DNA from: Nocardioides marmotae | GTDB taxonomy: Bacteria; Actinomycetota; Actinomycetes; Propionibacteriales; Nocardioidaceae | Assembly (NCBI RefSeq): GCF_013177455.1 | Contig: NZ_CP053660.1 | Span: 2,976,001-3,040,000 of the forward strand | Direction: 5' to 3' | Length of the DNA stretch: 64,000 nt | Shown here: piece after piece, positions 1 to 8,427 of the stretch | Layout of the letters: each line of letters opens with the position of its first letter | How positions within the stretch are numbered: position 1 is the stretch's first letter | The notes under the pieces: generated by a model | Told to the model about the DNA's origin: nothing | Database searches by the model: none | What the model saw: the letters and a program-made list of their open reading frames with translations, nothing else | Position numbers and translations under genes: made by a program

Positions 1-1799
1 TCGGCGTCATCAACGACATCCTCGACTTCTCCAAGATCGAGGCCGGACGCCTGGAGCTCGAGGAGGTCGACTTCGAGGTGCGGCCGGTCTTCGACCAGGT
101 CGCCGCGGTCATGGCCGAGAGCGCCCGGGCCAAGGGGCTGGAGCTGATCGTCTCCTGCCACCCCGACGTCCCCGAGGTGCTGGCCGGCGACCCCACCCGC
201 CTGGCGCAGGTGCTCACCAACCTGGTCTCCAACGCCGTGAAGTTCACCCCGCGCGGCGAGGTGTTCGTCCGGGCGACCTGCGCGCCCGTCGACGGCGGCC
301 GCACGCGGCTCCACGTGGAGGTCGCCGACACCGGGGTGGGGGTGGACCCGACGAAGGCGCCGGGCCTCTTCGAGCCGTTCACCCAGGCCGACGCCTCGAC
401 CACCCGCGTCTACGGCGGGACCGGGCTGGGCCTGGCCATCTCCAAGGAGATCGTCGAGGCGCTCGGCGGCCGGATCGGCTTCGCCGCCAACCCCGGCGGC
501 GGCAGCGTCTTCTCCTTCAGCGCGGTCTTCGACCAGCCCACCGGCACCGCCCCCGACGCCGGCGACGCCCACGCCCGCACCTGGCTGGCGGACCGCCGGG
601 TGCTCGTGGTCGACGACAACACCCACAACCGGCTGATCCTCGAGGAGCAGCTGCGCTGGTGGCAGGTCCGCGCGGTCAGCGTCGGCAGCGCCACCGAGGC
701 CGAGGCCGTGCTCGCCCGGGCGCGCGACGAGGGCGACCCGTTCGACGCAGCGCTGCTGGACATGGCGATGCCCGACCGCGACGGCCTCGACCTGGCCCGG
801 GCCCTGCGCCGGGACGCGGCGTACGACGACCTCAGCCTGGTCATGCTCACCTCCTTCACCAGCGTCGACCCCGACGAGGTCGCCGCAGCCGGCATCGCCA
901 GCTGCCTGACCAAGCCGGTCCTCGCGCCCGTGCTGCGCGGCGTGCTGCTCCGCGTGCTGGCGGGGGTCGAGGCCTCACCGGTGGCGCGCGAGCCCGAACC
1001 GCGGGCCGGGGCCGAGCAGCAGGTGCTCGTCGTCGAGGACAACCCCGTCAACCAGATGGTGGCCAGCGGCCTGCTGGAGTCGATGGGTTACCGCGTCCTC
1101 ACCGCCGAGGACGGCGTCGAGGCGCTCGAGGTGCTCGCGGAGCGGTCGGTCGACGCCGTGCTGATGGACGTGCAGATGCCCCGCCTGGACGGGTACGCCG
1201 CGACCCGCGAGCTGCGCCGGCGTGAGCCCGACGGCTGCCGGGTACCTGTGATCGCGATGACCGCGGCCGCGGTCGAGGGCGAGCGCGAGCGCTGCCTCGA
1301 CGCCGGGATGGACGACTTCCTGACCAAGCCCGTCGACCCGGCCGCGCTGGGGGCCGTGTTGTCGCAGTGGATCGGGGCCGCCGGTCCCGCGCCGTCGATC
1401 GAGGAGGAACCTGTGGAGCCGTCACCGTCGAACCCCGTGGACGGACTCGACGTCGAGCGGCTGGACATGCTGCGTGACCTCGACCCCGGCAACACCGCCT
1501 ACCTCGACCGGGCCATCGGCAACTTCCTCGCCAACACCGGGCCGGCCGTCGACCGGCTGCGGGAGCTGGTCGCCGGCGACGACGTCGACGGGATGCGCCA
1601 GGCCGCGCACAAGCTGGCCGGGAGCGCGCTCAACCTGGGCGTGACCGACGTGGGGCTGACCGCGCGCGAGCTGGAGCTCCTCGGTGACGCCGGCACGACC
1701 GAGGGCGCCCTCCCGGTGCTCGCCGCGCTCGAGGCCGCCGTCGAGCGCGGGCAGCGCCTGCTCGAGGGCTACCGGGCTGGGTACTCCGCGTCCTCCTGA
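1..1799 (+). CDS. Hybrid sensor histidine kinase, C-terminal part (5' end outside window)
   Basis: The reading frame is open from base 3, so the N-terminal sensor lies upstream. The first visible codons give a dimerisation-helix end (DILDFSKIEAGRLELEEVDF). A HATPase_c domain follows with N-box NLVSNAVKFTP, DTGVGV and GGTGLGLAIS. Next come two receiver domains. REC1 has VLVVDDN, phospho-Asp in ALLDMAMPD and Lys in LTKPV. REC2 has VLVVEDN, LMDVQMPRLDG and FLTKPV. A C-terminal Hpt domain carries the phospho-His in AAHKLAGSA. This is the full His-Asp-His phosphorelay set of BarA/ArcB-like kinases. The phosphoryl group would leave the Hpt for a separate regulator; the LuxR-type protein 107 bp downstream is a candidate by position only. 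Ligand and input domain cannot be seen. Confidence 0.93.
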   Translation, partial: GVINDILDFSKIEAGRLELEEVDFEVRPVFDQVAAVMAESARAKGLELIVSCHPDVPEVLAGDPTRLAQVLTNLVSNAVKFTPRGEVFVRATCAPVDGGRTRLHVEVADTGVGVDPTKAPGLFEPFTQADASTTRVYGGTGLGLAISKEIVEALGGRIGFAANPGGGSVFSFSAVFDQPTGTAPDAGDAHARTWLADRRVLVVDDNTHNRLILEEQLRWWQVRAVSVGSATEAEAVLARARDEGDPFDAALLDMAMPDRDGLDLARALRRDAAYDDLSLVMLTSFTSVDPDEVAAAGIASCLTKPVLAPVLRGVLLRVLAGVEASPVAREPEPRAGAEQQVLVVEDNPVNQMVASGLLESMGYRVLTAEDGVEALEVLAERSVDAVLMDVQMPRLDGYAATRELRRREPDGCRVPVIAMTAAAVEGERERCLDAGMDDFLTKPVDPAALGAVLSQWIGAAGPAPSIEEEPVEPSPSNPVDGLDVERLDMLRDLDPGNTAYLDRAIGNFLANTGPAVDRLRELVAGDDVDGMRQAAHKLAGSALNLGVTDVGLTARELELLGDAGTTEGALPVLAALEAAVERGQRLLEGYRAGYSASS

Positions 1800-1906
1800 C
1801 GCCCACGATCGGCGCCGACCTGGCCGCTCACCAGGCCTTTTTCACCCCTTCGGGCGACCAGTTCGGGTCGGGTGGGGCATCCGGACCCGCCTAGGTTCTA
1901 CCCATC

Positions 1907-2515
1907 ATGAACAGCGCGCCAGACAAGGCCCCCGCGGGGCGTCGTCGCCCCGTCCGGGTCGGTGTCGTGGACGAGTCCGAGCTGGTCACCACCGGGGTCG
2001 AGGGCATGCTCGCCCCGTACGCCGGGCGGCTCACGGTCGTCGACGAGCCGGCGGTGGCCGACGTCGTGCTGTGCGATCCCCTGGGCAGGCCGCTGGACAT
2101 CGAGTCCTACCTCGCCGACGTCCACCGGCGCACCCACGGCCGGGTCGTCGTCTTCACCTGGCGCCTCGACCAGGGCAGCGTGCGGCGGGTGCTCGCCGCA
2201 GGCGCGTGCGGCTTCGTCTCCAAGGCCGTCGACGCGGACGAGCTCGTGCGCGTCATCGACGTGGTGCACCGCGGTGGGACCGTCGAGGCACCGGGGCCGG
2301 CCCTGGCGCTCCGCGACTCGACCCGCGACTCGCTGAGCGCCCGCGAGGCCGAGGTGCTCTCCCTCATCTGCCGGGGCCGCAGCAACCTGGAGATCGCCGC
2401 GGAGCTCTTCGTCTCGGTCAACTCGGTCAAGACCTACATCCGGCAGATCTACCACAAGATCGGTGTCTCCCGGCGCTCGCAGGCCGTGGCCTGGGGCATC
2501 CAGCGCGGCTACTGA
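1907..2515 (+). CDS. LuxR/NarL-family response regulator
   Basis: A 202-residue protein with an N-terminal receiver-like domain (acidic pair in GVVDES, probable phospho-Asp in VLCDPLG, conserved Lys in GFVSKAVD) and a C-terminal LuxR helix-turn-helix (LSAREAEVLSLICRGRSNLE, then VSVNSVKTYIRQIYHKIGV). Such proteins bind promoter DNA as dimers after phosphorylation. The receiver is divergent: the second acidic residue is E and the usual T/S switch sits in VVVFTWR, so phosphorylation is likely but not certain. It lies 107 bp after the hybrid kinase on the same strand and may be its output; that pairing is inference. The start is the ATG after TCTACCCATC, with no strong Shine-Dalgarno. Confidence 0.9.
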   Translation: MNSAPDKAPAGRRRPVRVGVVDESELVTTGVEGMLAPYAGRLTVVDEPAVADVVLCDPLGRPLDIESYLADVHRRTHGRVVVFTWRLDQGSVRRVLAAGACGFVSKAVDADELVRVIDVVHRGGTVEAPGPALALRDSTRDSLSAREAEVLSLICRGRSNLEIAAELFVSVNSVKTYIRQIYHKIGVSRRSQAVAWGIQRGY

Positions 2516-2545
2516 GCCGGCGCCGCGCACGGTGCTCGGCGGGTG

Positions 2546-2608
2546 CTCTGTGGGCTCTGTGGGCTCGGCGGGCTCGGCGGGCTCGGCGGGCTCGGCGGGC
2601 TCGGCGGG
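2546..2608. repeat. Seven tandem 9-bp units
   Basis: Two copies of CTCTGTGGG are followed by five exact copies of CTCGGCGGG, all head to tail, between the response regulator stop and the small DUF3072 gene. The units are 9 bp, so any frame through them encodes a three-residue repeat. I see no gene here that needs that, so I treat it as an intergenic microsatellite-like array. Copy number is likely to vary between strains. Confidence 0.85.
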
Positions 2609-2645
2609 CGGGTTTGTCGCCGGGGGCCGCGGGTACGGGGCGGCC

Positions 2646-2768
2646 ATGAGTGATTCGAACACAGATGCGAACGCCGCGATGAACGTCTCCGCCGACCTCA
2701 CCAAGGCCGAGGCGTCCGAGCACATCGACCGGCTCCAGCAGGCGACCGGGCGCGGAGCCGACGCCTGA
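2646..2768 (+). CDS. Small DUF3072-type protein (40 aa)
   Basis: A 40-residue ORF starting at ATG 2646. Its core SADLTKAEASEHIDRLQQAT is the signature of the DUF3072 family, small actinobacterial proteins of unknown function in which a Leu-Thr-x-x-Glu-Ala helix is followed by a Gly-Arg turn. The N-terminal 15 residues are polar and low in complexity. There is no signal peptide or membrane segment. It stands alone between the 9-bp repeat array and a convergent hydrolase gene. The family match is from memory of the motif. No function is known. Confidence 0.72.
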   Translation: MSDSNTDANAAMNVSADLTKAEASEHIDRLQQATGRGADA

Positions 2769-2771
2769 GCG

Positions 2772-2792
2772 GGCCGGCCGGGTCGGCCGGCC
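2772..2792. terminator. Hairpin between convergent genes
   Basis: GGCCGGCC at 2772-2779 pairs with GGCCGGCC at 2785-2792 around a 5-base loop (GGGTC). It sits just after the DUF3072 stop (2768) and before the stop of the convergent MBL gene (2808). There is no T-tract, as is usual for high-GC actinobacterial terminators. Each arm is itself palindromic, so the fold is not unique. Confidence 0.42.
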
Positions 2793-2807
2793 GGGTCGGC
2801 TCCGGGG

Positions 2808-3620
2808 TCAGGTCAGGTCCACCCGGCCGCCGCGCTCGACGGTCCGCAGCTGGGTGGGCAGGCCCCGCTCGCGGCACCGCTCGAGGAAGTCGGCGCGGTC
2901 GGACCGGAAGACCGTGTAGTCGTCGAAGTGGACCGGCACCGTGACGGCCGGGCGCAGCAGGTCGACGAGGTCGGCGCCCTGCCGGTCGTCCATGGTCACC
3001 AGGACACCGAGGGCGCGCGTGCCGCCGAGGTGGACGACCGCGGCGTCGAGCGGGCCGGTGCGGTCCACCACGTCACGCAGGTAGGGACGGAACAGCGTGT
3101 CCCCGCTGACGTACACCCGGAAGACCGGCCGCCCGGGCTCCTCCAGCTCCAGCACGCTGCCCATCACCGGCGGCATGACGTGCTTGGCCGGGCCGGGGCC
3201 GTGCTGCCCCGGGACGGCCATGATCCGCAGCCGGCTGCCCCGGCTCGCCAGGTCCAGCGACTCCCACGTCCGCATGCCGTGGGCGCCGGCGAAGCCCCAG
3301 CGGGTGAGCGTCCGGCTCGAGGCGGGCGTGGTGGCGACCAGCAGGCCGCGGTCGAGCTCGCGGCGCGCGATCCGGTCGAAGTGGTCGCCGTGGAGGTGGC
3401 TGAGCAGCACGCCGTCGAGGGCCGGCAGGTCGGCCGGCTGCAGCGACGGCTCGGTCAGCCGCTGGGAGAACAGGCCCTTGCCGAGGTAGGCGCGCTGACC
3501 GCGGTGCAGGAAGTTGGGGTCGGTGAGCAGCGTGAACGGCCCGAGCCGCAGGATCGTCGTGGCCGTGCCGACGAACTCGAGGGACGCGGCCGAGGGGCCG
3601 TCGTTCGCGGGAGGAGTCAT
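2808..3620 (-). CDS. MBL-fold metallohydrolase (UlaG/NAPE-PLD-like)
   Basis: About 270 residues of metallo-beta-lactamase fold. The metal motif HxHxDH is clear in LLSHLHGDHFDRI. Later metal or support positions are in PGQHGPG, YVSGDTLF and VHFDDYT. The N-terminal FVGTATTILRLGPFTLLTDP is the strand arrangement of the UlaG / N-acyl-phosphatidylethanolamine phospholipase D branch, which hydrolyses phosphodiesters or lactones. The substrate cannot be told. The frame stays open to 3704, but I prefer the ATG at 3620 because homology to the fold starts soon after it and the extra 28 residues are Arg/Ser/Pro-rich. It is cytoplasmic and transcribed alone. Confidence 0.85.
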   Translation of the reverse strand: MTPPANDGPSAASLEFVGTATTILRLGPFTLLTDPNFLHRGQRAYLGKGLFSQRLTEPSLQPADLPALDGVLLSHLHGDHFDRIARRELDRGLLVATTPASSRTLTRWGFAGAHGMRTWESLDLASRGSRLRIMAVPGQHGPGPAKHVMPPVMGSVLELEEPGRPVFRVYVSGDTLFRPYLRDVVDRTGPLDAAVVHLGGTRALGVLVTMDDRQGADLVDLLRPAVTVPVHFDDYTVFRSDRADFLERCRERGLPTQLRTVERGGRVDLT

Positions 3621-3798
3621 GCCGCCGGGGTTCCCGCTCGGGGACCGGGCCAACCGTGCGGCGAGAGGTGAGCGCCGGGCCGTGGAACTGGGGGGTGTGA
3701 CCACGGCCCGGCGCGGAGGAATCTAGCTCCCGACGCCGGGGGCGGGAATCGTCCGTTCGGCTAATTTGTGGACGGCCGCCGACGGGTACTGCGTGCCC

Positions 3799-4299
3799 AT
3801 GAACCGACCGTCCCGGCTCGCGAGCCTGCTCTACGGCATCGGCCTCGGCGGGTTCGTCGACGGCATCGTGCTGCACCAGGTGCTCCAGTGGCACCACATG
3901 GTCAGCCACGTCGACGACTACCCGACCACGACCGTCGCCGGCCTGGAGGCCAACACCCTCGCCGACGGGCTGTTCCACGTGCTGGCCTGGCTCTGCGTGG
4001 TCGCCGGATCCGTGCTGACCGTCCGCGCCTGGCAGCAGGGGCGGCTCGCGCCCACCTGGTCCTTCCACCTCGGCCTCGTGCTCGCCGGCTGGGGGCTGTT
4101 CAACCTCGTCGAGGGGGTCGTGAACCACCACCTCCTCGGCGTCCACCACGTCCGCGACGACCTCGGCGCACCGCTCTCGTGGGACCTCGGGTTCCTCGCC
4201 TCCGGCGTGCTGCTCCTCCTCGGCGGTTGGCTCCTCCACCGCCGCGGCGACCGGGCGCTGGCCGAGGGCACGGCGAGCCGGGCCGTCCGGGCCGGTTAG
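3799..4299 (+). CDS. DUF2243 membrane protein
   Basis: A 166-residue protein with four hydrophobic segments and an unusual number of histidines near membrane ends (VLHQVLQWHHMVSHVDDYP, VVNHHLLGVHHVRDD). This His pattern and the opening GIGLGGFVDGIVLHQ are the hallmarks of the DUF2243 family. The family's function is unknown; the histidines suggest heme or metal binding, which is inference. I chose ATG 3799; TTG 3766 and GTG 3793 are in-frame alternatives without a better ribosome site. Its stop codon overlaps the stop of the convergent MFS gene by 4 bp. Confidence 0.87.
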   Translation: MNRPSRLASLLYGIGLGGFVDGIVLHQVLQWHHMVSHVDDYPTTTVAGLEANTLADGLFHVLAWLCVVAGSVLTVRAWQQGRLAPTWSFHLGLVLAGWGLFNLVEGVVNHHLLGVHHVRDDLGAPLSWDLGFLASGVLLLLGGWLLHRRGDRALAEGTASRAVRAG

Positions 4300-5579
4300 G
4301 CCGAGGCCTCCACCGCGCCCGTCGGCGCGGGGGCGGGCACGGCGACCGGCGCCCGGGACGCGCGCGCGGCGACGACCGCCACCAGCGAGCCGGCCGTGGC
4401 GAACACCGCGCCAAGCACCACCCACCCGACCGTCCCGTGCTCGATCGCGGTGACGGTCACGACGAGGGGCGCCAGCATCCCCGCGATCGAGTAGCCCATC
4501 TGGCTCACGCCCTGGTAGGCCCCGGCGTTCAGCGGGTCGGCCAGCTCGAAGGCCAGGCCCCAGGTGCCGGCCTCGGAGAGGATCTCCCCCGCCGTGCTGG
4601 CCACCTCCGCCACCAGGAGCAGCACGATCGCGGCCACCACGCCGACCGACCCGGAGGCGGCCAGCACCAGGCAGGCCACCGCGAGGAGCAGCCCCGCGCG
4701 CCGCACGGCCCGGCCAGCGGTCACCACCTCGTGGGTCCCCCGCGAGGCTCGCACCTGCAGGGCCGCGACCAGCACGGTGTTGGTGAGCAGGAGCACCGAG
4801 ACCATCACGTCGGGCGCCGCGGTGTGGTGGGCGACCCAGAGCGGGACGCCGACGTTCTGCAGGCCGAACTGGAGCGCCATCACCGAGGTCAGGGCGGTGC
4901 TGGTCAGGTAGGTGCGGTCGCGCAGGGGCGAGCGCCCGCGCGGGGCGTCCGGTGCGGCGTGCCGGCCCCGGAGGGGTCGCAACGCCTCGGTGAGCCCGAC
5001 GACGCGAGCCCGCAGTCCACCGAGCGGCACGGCAGCGGCGAGAGCGACGAACCCGACGACGACCATCGTGGTGCGGTACGCCGCGGCGGTGCCGACGAGG
5101 AGCGCGAGCGCGGCGAGGGCGGTGCCGAGGCCGATGAAGACGTTGGTGACCACGCGGAGCCGGGCCCGCACGCCGACCCGGTCGGGGCCGGTGAACCAGC
5201 GCGCGAGCAGGGTCTGCTTCGCGGTCCCCTGCACCGCGCGGGAGGCGACGGCCACGCACGCGACGAGCACGAAGGAGACGACGTCGTCGGCCGCGACGTA
5301 GGCCAGGAGCGCGAGGGCCTGGACGACCGTGGCCGCCTGCTGGACGCGGTCGGGGCCGAAGCGGTCGGCGAGCCGCCCGCCGAGGTAGGAGCCCGCGACG
5401 CCGGCGGCCCCGGCGATGGTCAGGCCCGTGCCGACGGTGGTCGCGGAGAGCCCGATGACGGTCGTGAAGTACAGCGCGCTCACGCTGTAGAACAGGCCGG
5501 TCGACAAGGAGCCCGCCATCGTCGCCAGCGAGAGCGCACGGGCGACGGGGTCGTCGGGGAAGAGGGTCCGCTTCAGCAC
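4296..5579 (-). CDS. MFS transporter
   Basis: A 427-residue membrane protein with about 12 hydrophobic segments. The MFS motif A appears in the loop after TM2 as GGRLADRFGPDRV. A long polar stretch rich in Arg (RPLRGRHAAPDAPRGRSPLR) splits the two six-helix halves, as usual. The family moves small molecules by proton antiport or symport. The divergent ArsR-type regulator 68 bp away suggests a drug or metabolite exporter controlled by that regulator, but no substrate motif is visible. The start ATG is at 5579. The 3' end overlaps the DUF2243 stop. Confidence 0.88.
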   Translation of the reverse strand: MLKRTLFPDDPVARALSLATMAGSLSTGLFYSVSALYFTTVIGLSATTVGTGLTIAGAAGVAGSYLGGRLADRFGPDRVQQAATVVQALALLAYVAADDVVSFVLVACVAVASRAVQGTAKQTLLARWFTGPDRVGVRARLRVVTNVFIGLGTALAALALLVGTAAAYRTTMVVVGFVALAAAVPLGGLRARVVGLTEALRPLRGRHAAPDAPRGRSPLRDRTYLTSTALTSVMALQFGLQNVGVPLWVAHHTAAPDVMVSVLLLTNTVLVAALQVRASRGTHEVVTAGRAVRRAGLLLAVACLVLAASGSVGVVAAIVLLLVAEVASTAGEILSEAGTWGLAFELADPLNAGAYQGVSQMGYSIAGMLAPLVVTVTAIEHGTVGWVVLGAVFATAGSLVAVVAARASRAPVAVPAPAPTGAVEASA

Positions 5580-5647
5580 GTGCGCAGTTCTCCCACGGGC
5601 CGAGCACCCGGCGCCAACGATGTAGCGTCCTGCTTCATGGTGGCCCG

Positions 5648-6604
5648 GTGATCGAGTACGAGCTGGGCGAGCTGGACCTCGGCGAGGTCCGCTTCGCGAT
5701 CTCGCCGCTCAACGAGGTGGGGCTCGCGCTGCGCATCTTCCGCGACCCCGGGCGCTACCCCCACCACCTCCCCTGGCTGCGGATGACCGAGGCCGCCCGG
5801 TCCGGGCTGGACACCGAGGTGCTGGCGGCGCTGACCAACGACCGGCTGTGGACCCCCGACTTCCTGCACCCGCTGCCCACCTCCCCGCTCACCCGGTTCG
5901 CCGACGAGCTGGCCGGCGTCGCCGCGCTCCCCCCGCGGGTCGTCCGCGCCAAGCTGCTCGAGGTGCACGACGAGCTGCCCCCGGCCCTGGCCGGCCGCAC
6001 CGACCGCGTCCTGCCCCGCGTCGTACGCGCGGTGCAGGGGTTCTGGGACGCCTGCTTCGAGCCCTGGTGGCCCCGGATGCGGGCGGTGCTCGAGGCCGAC
6101 GTCGCCCACCGCGGGCGGGTCATCGCCCAGCGCGGGCTCGCGGCGATGTTCGACGACCTCAGCGTGCGGATGCGGCTGGTCGGCAACGTCGTGCAGGTGA
6201 CCACGTCCGACCGGGACGGCTACCGGCGCTCGACGACCGGCGTCGGCCTCACGCTCGTGCCCTCGCTGTTCTCCCGGGGCGGGTCGACCCCGATCACGCC
6301 CGAGCAACCCCCGCAGGTGATGTACGCCGCCCGCGGGGTCGGCACGCTGTGGATGGCCGACCGCGTGACCGGTCCGCGGGCGCTGGCGGACCTGGTCGGC
6401 GAGGCGCGGGCCTCGCTGCTCGCGCTGCTCGACTCCCCCGCCTCCTCCACCGAGCTGGGCGTGCGGCTGGGGGTCACGACCAGCGCGGTGAACCAGCACC
6501 TGCGGGCGCTGCGCGCCGCGGGGCTGCTCACCTCGGCGCGGCACGGGCGCGCGGTGCTCTACCTGCGCTCCGAGCTCGGCGACCGGCTGCTGCGGGGCGG
6601 CTGA
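5648..6604 (+). CDS. ArsR-type winged-helix transcriptional regulator (DUF5937-like N-terminus)
   Basis: A 318-residue protein. The C-terminal 80 residues form an ArsR winged helix (LGVRLGVTTSAVNQHLRALR then AAGLLTSARHGRAVLYLR). The first 230 residues contain the opening IEYELGELDLGEVRFAISPL typical of long actinobacterial ArsR-like proteins of the DUF5937 type. No metal-binding Cys cluster is present, so it is probably not a metal sensor. It is transcribed divergently from the MFS exporter with a 68-bp shared promoter region, which suggests local control of that gene (inference). The start is GTG 5648. Confidence 0.85.
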   Translation: MIEYELGELDLGEVRFAISPLNEVGLALRIFRDPGRYPHHLPWLRMTEAARSGLDTEVLAALTNDRLWTPDFLHPLPTSPLTRFADELAGVAALPPRVVRAKLLEVHDELPPALAGRTDRVLPRVVRAVQGFWDACFEPWWPRMRAVLEADVAHRGRVIAQRGLAAMFDDLSVRMRLVGNVVQVTTSDRDGYRRSTTGVGLTLVPSLFSRGGSTPITPEQPPQVMYAARGVGTLWMADRVTGPRALADLVGEARASLLALLDSPASSTELGVRLGVTTSAVNQHLRALRAAGLLTSARHGRAVLYLRSELGDRLLRGG

Positions 6605-6717
6605 GCGCACTCGGGGCCGGCAGGGGCGCGCGGAAACCCCCCATGTGGGAGATGCGGCCGGGGGCGGCGCAGGACTCGAATGGAGGTCCGTGCCCTGCCC
6701 CCCACCGGAGGATGATG

Positions 6718-7923
6718 ATGACCCGACCACGGACCACGCTGTTGGCCGCCCTGACCACGTTGACGGCCGGCGCCGCCCTCGCCGCCTCGACCGTCGGCCC
6801 CGCCCAGGCGCGCGTCGCACCCGAGCCCGACGACCTCACCACGATCGCCTCGCTCAGCGGGCCCCGCGGGGTCGACTCCGTGGGCCGCGGCCTGACCCTC
6901 GTCACCGAGGACGACGGCACCTTCAGCCTCGTCGTCGAGCGCCGCGGCGGTCCGGCCGTCGTGCGCGAGCTGGGTGGCCTGCCCGCGGCCGCGGGCTTCG
7001 CCCAGGCGATCTCGGCCGCCCGCGGGAAGGTGTACTTCCTGACCGGCGGTGGCGCCGCCGCGGCGGACATCCCCCCGGGCGGCGCGACGCTGTACTCCTG
7101 GACGCGTGCCGGTGGCCTGCAGGTCGTCGCCGACCTCGCCGCCTACCAGGCCGAGGACCCCGACCCCTACGACATCGAGGACGTGCCGACCGACACGAAC
7201 CCCTTCGGCCTCCACGCCCTGCGCGACGGCACCGTCCTGGTCGCCGACGCAGGCAACAACGACCTGCTGCGGGTCTGGCCCGACGGCACCGTCAAGACCG
7301 TCGCCCGGTTCGCGCCGCGGGTCGTCGCCATCCCCGACAACCTCCCCGAGGAGCCGCCGGCGGCGCCGCTGCGCCTGTCCGCGGGCCGCGGTGCCGGCGA
7401 CACCCCGGCGCCGGCACCGATGCCTCCGATGATCCCCGCGGAGTCGGTCACGACCTCGGTCACGGTGGGCGCGGACGGCTACTGGTACGTCAGCGAGCTG
7501 CGCGGCTTCCCGGCCACGCCGGGCACCTCCCAGGTCTGGCGGATCCGGCCCGGCTCCGAGGATGCGGTCTGCGACCCGGCGCCGTACGACGCGCACCAGG
7601 CCGCCCCCCGGCGCCACCACCGGCCGGCCTGCACCCGCTACGCCGACGGCCTGACCTCGATCGTCGACCTCGCCGCGGACCGCAAGGGCGGCATCTACGC
7701 CCTCAGCCTGTCGAAGGCGTCGTGGCTCCAGGCCGAGGCCGGCACCCCCGGCGCCGAGGTCGGCGGGCTCTTCCGCATCACGTCGCACCGCCACCACACC
7801 CACACCCGGGAGCTCGTCCCCGGTGAGCTCAACGCCCCCGGTGGCGTCGACGTCGCCCGCAACGGCGACATCTACCTGACCGGGCCCGTCTTCGGGCCCG
7901 GGTCGCTCATGCGACTGGACTGA
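6718..7923 (+). CDS. ScyD/ScyE-type secreted beta-propeller protein
   Basis: A 401-residue protein with a Sec signal peptide (basic RPRTT, hydrophobic TLLAALTTLTAGAALAAS, likely cleavage after QAR). The rest resembles an NHL/six-bladed propeller in the ScyD/ScyE family: repeated blades such as PFGLHALRDGTVLVADAGNN, SVTVGADGYWYVSEL and PGGVDVARNGDIYLTGP. The family is named after the scytonemin cluster, but actinobacterial members are uncharacterised exoproteins. Three ATGs in a row (6712, 6715, 6718) follow GGAGG at 6707-6711; the third gives the best spacing. The product is probably extracellular or cell-wall-associated. A strong hairpin follows the stop. Confidence 0.84.
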   Translation: MTRPRTTLLAALTTLTAGAALAASTVGPAQARVAPEPDDLTTIASLSGPRGVDSVGRGLTLVTEDDGTFSLVVERRGGPAVVRELGGLPAAAGFAQAISAARGKVYFLTGGGAAAADIPPGGATLYSWTRAGGLQVVADLAAYQAEDPDPYDIEDVPTDTNPFGLHALRDGTVLVADAGNNDLLRVWPDGTVKTVARFAPRVVAIPDNLPEEPPAAPLRLSAGRGAGDTPAPAPMPPMIPAESVTTSVTVGADGYWYVSELRGFPATPGTSQVWRIRPGSEDAVCDPAPYDAHQAAPRRHHRPACTRYADGLTSIVDLAADRKGGIYALSLSKASWLQAEAGTPGAEVGGLFRITSHRHHTHTRELVPGELNAPGGVDVARNGDIYLTGPVFGPGSLMRLD

Positions 7924-7951
7924 GCCGAACCGAGCTGAACCGAACCGACCG

Positions 7952-7986
7952 GCCTGCCGCGACGCCCCACCAGCGTCGCGGCAGGC
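7952..7986 (+). terminator. 14-bp perfect hairpin after the ScyD/E-like gene
   Basis: Bases 7952-7965 (GCCTGCCGCGACGC) pair perfectly with 7973-7986 around a 7-base loop. The hairpin lies 28 bp after the stop at 7923. There is no T-run, but stem strength fits an actinobacterial intrinsic terminator. It ends only 7 bp before the next ATG (7994), so it could also affect translation of that gene. Confidence 0.72.
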
Positions 7987-7993
7987 TGGGTCC

Positions 7994-8302
7994 ATGGACC
8001 CGAGCAGCAGCGACCCGGACTTCGACGCCATCACCGACTGGGCGATGTCCCTGCTGACCATGCGGGTCAACACCCCCTCCGGGGAGTGGCTGCCGGAGGA
8101 CTTCGAACGCGTCTACCGCCAGGGCTGGGCCGAGCTCGAGGGCTCCTTCGGGGCCAGCACGGCCAGCGAGATGGCGATCCTCGACCTCGCGAACATCGCC
8201 ATGCACCTCGTCGACTACCTGGTCGCGGTCACCGGCGAGCCGGCCTCGCGCTGGCTCGAGCAGGTCCGCCGCGACTACGTCGACCTCGACGAGGACTCCT
8301 GA
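7994..8302 (+). CDS. Hypothetical acidic protein, 102 aa
   Basis: I do not recognise a family. The protein is acidic and mostly helical by composition: a central LPEDFERVYRQGWAELEGSF helix, then MAILDLANIAMHLVDYLVAV, then an acidic end (VDLDEDS). There is no signal peptide, transmembrane segment or Cys pair. Codon use matches the neighbours (G/C third positions), so it looks genuinely coding. It sits directly behind the strong hairpin at 7952-7986 with no Shine-Dalgarno, so either it has a promoter inside the hairpin region or expression is low. Confidence 0.6.
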   Translation: MDPSSSDPDFDAITDWAMSLLTMRVNTPSGEWLPEDFERVYRQGWAELEGSFGASTASEMAILDLANIAMHLVDYLVAVTGEPASRWLEQVRRDYVDLDEDS

Positions 8303-8427
8303 ACCGCACTACGTACCCTGCGCCCGCCCCGAGGCCCCGTTGCCGTCGTGGGTTCCCCCGGTCGCTCCGCTTCCCCATCACCCGTCCAGGTGTCACCTCA
8401 CCTGGACCCCACGGATGGAATCAGCAG

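Noticed and set aside
3073..5607. 844-aa minus-strand ORF spanning the MFS, DUF2243 and MBL genes
   Set aside because: It is a shadow of three genes and is rich in Arg/Gly/Pro. The real proteins have recognisable domains in other frames.
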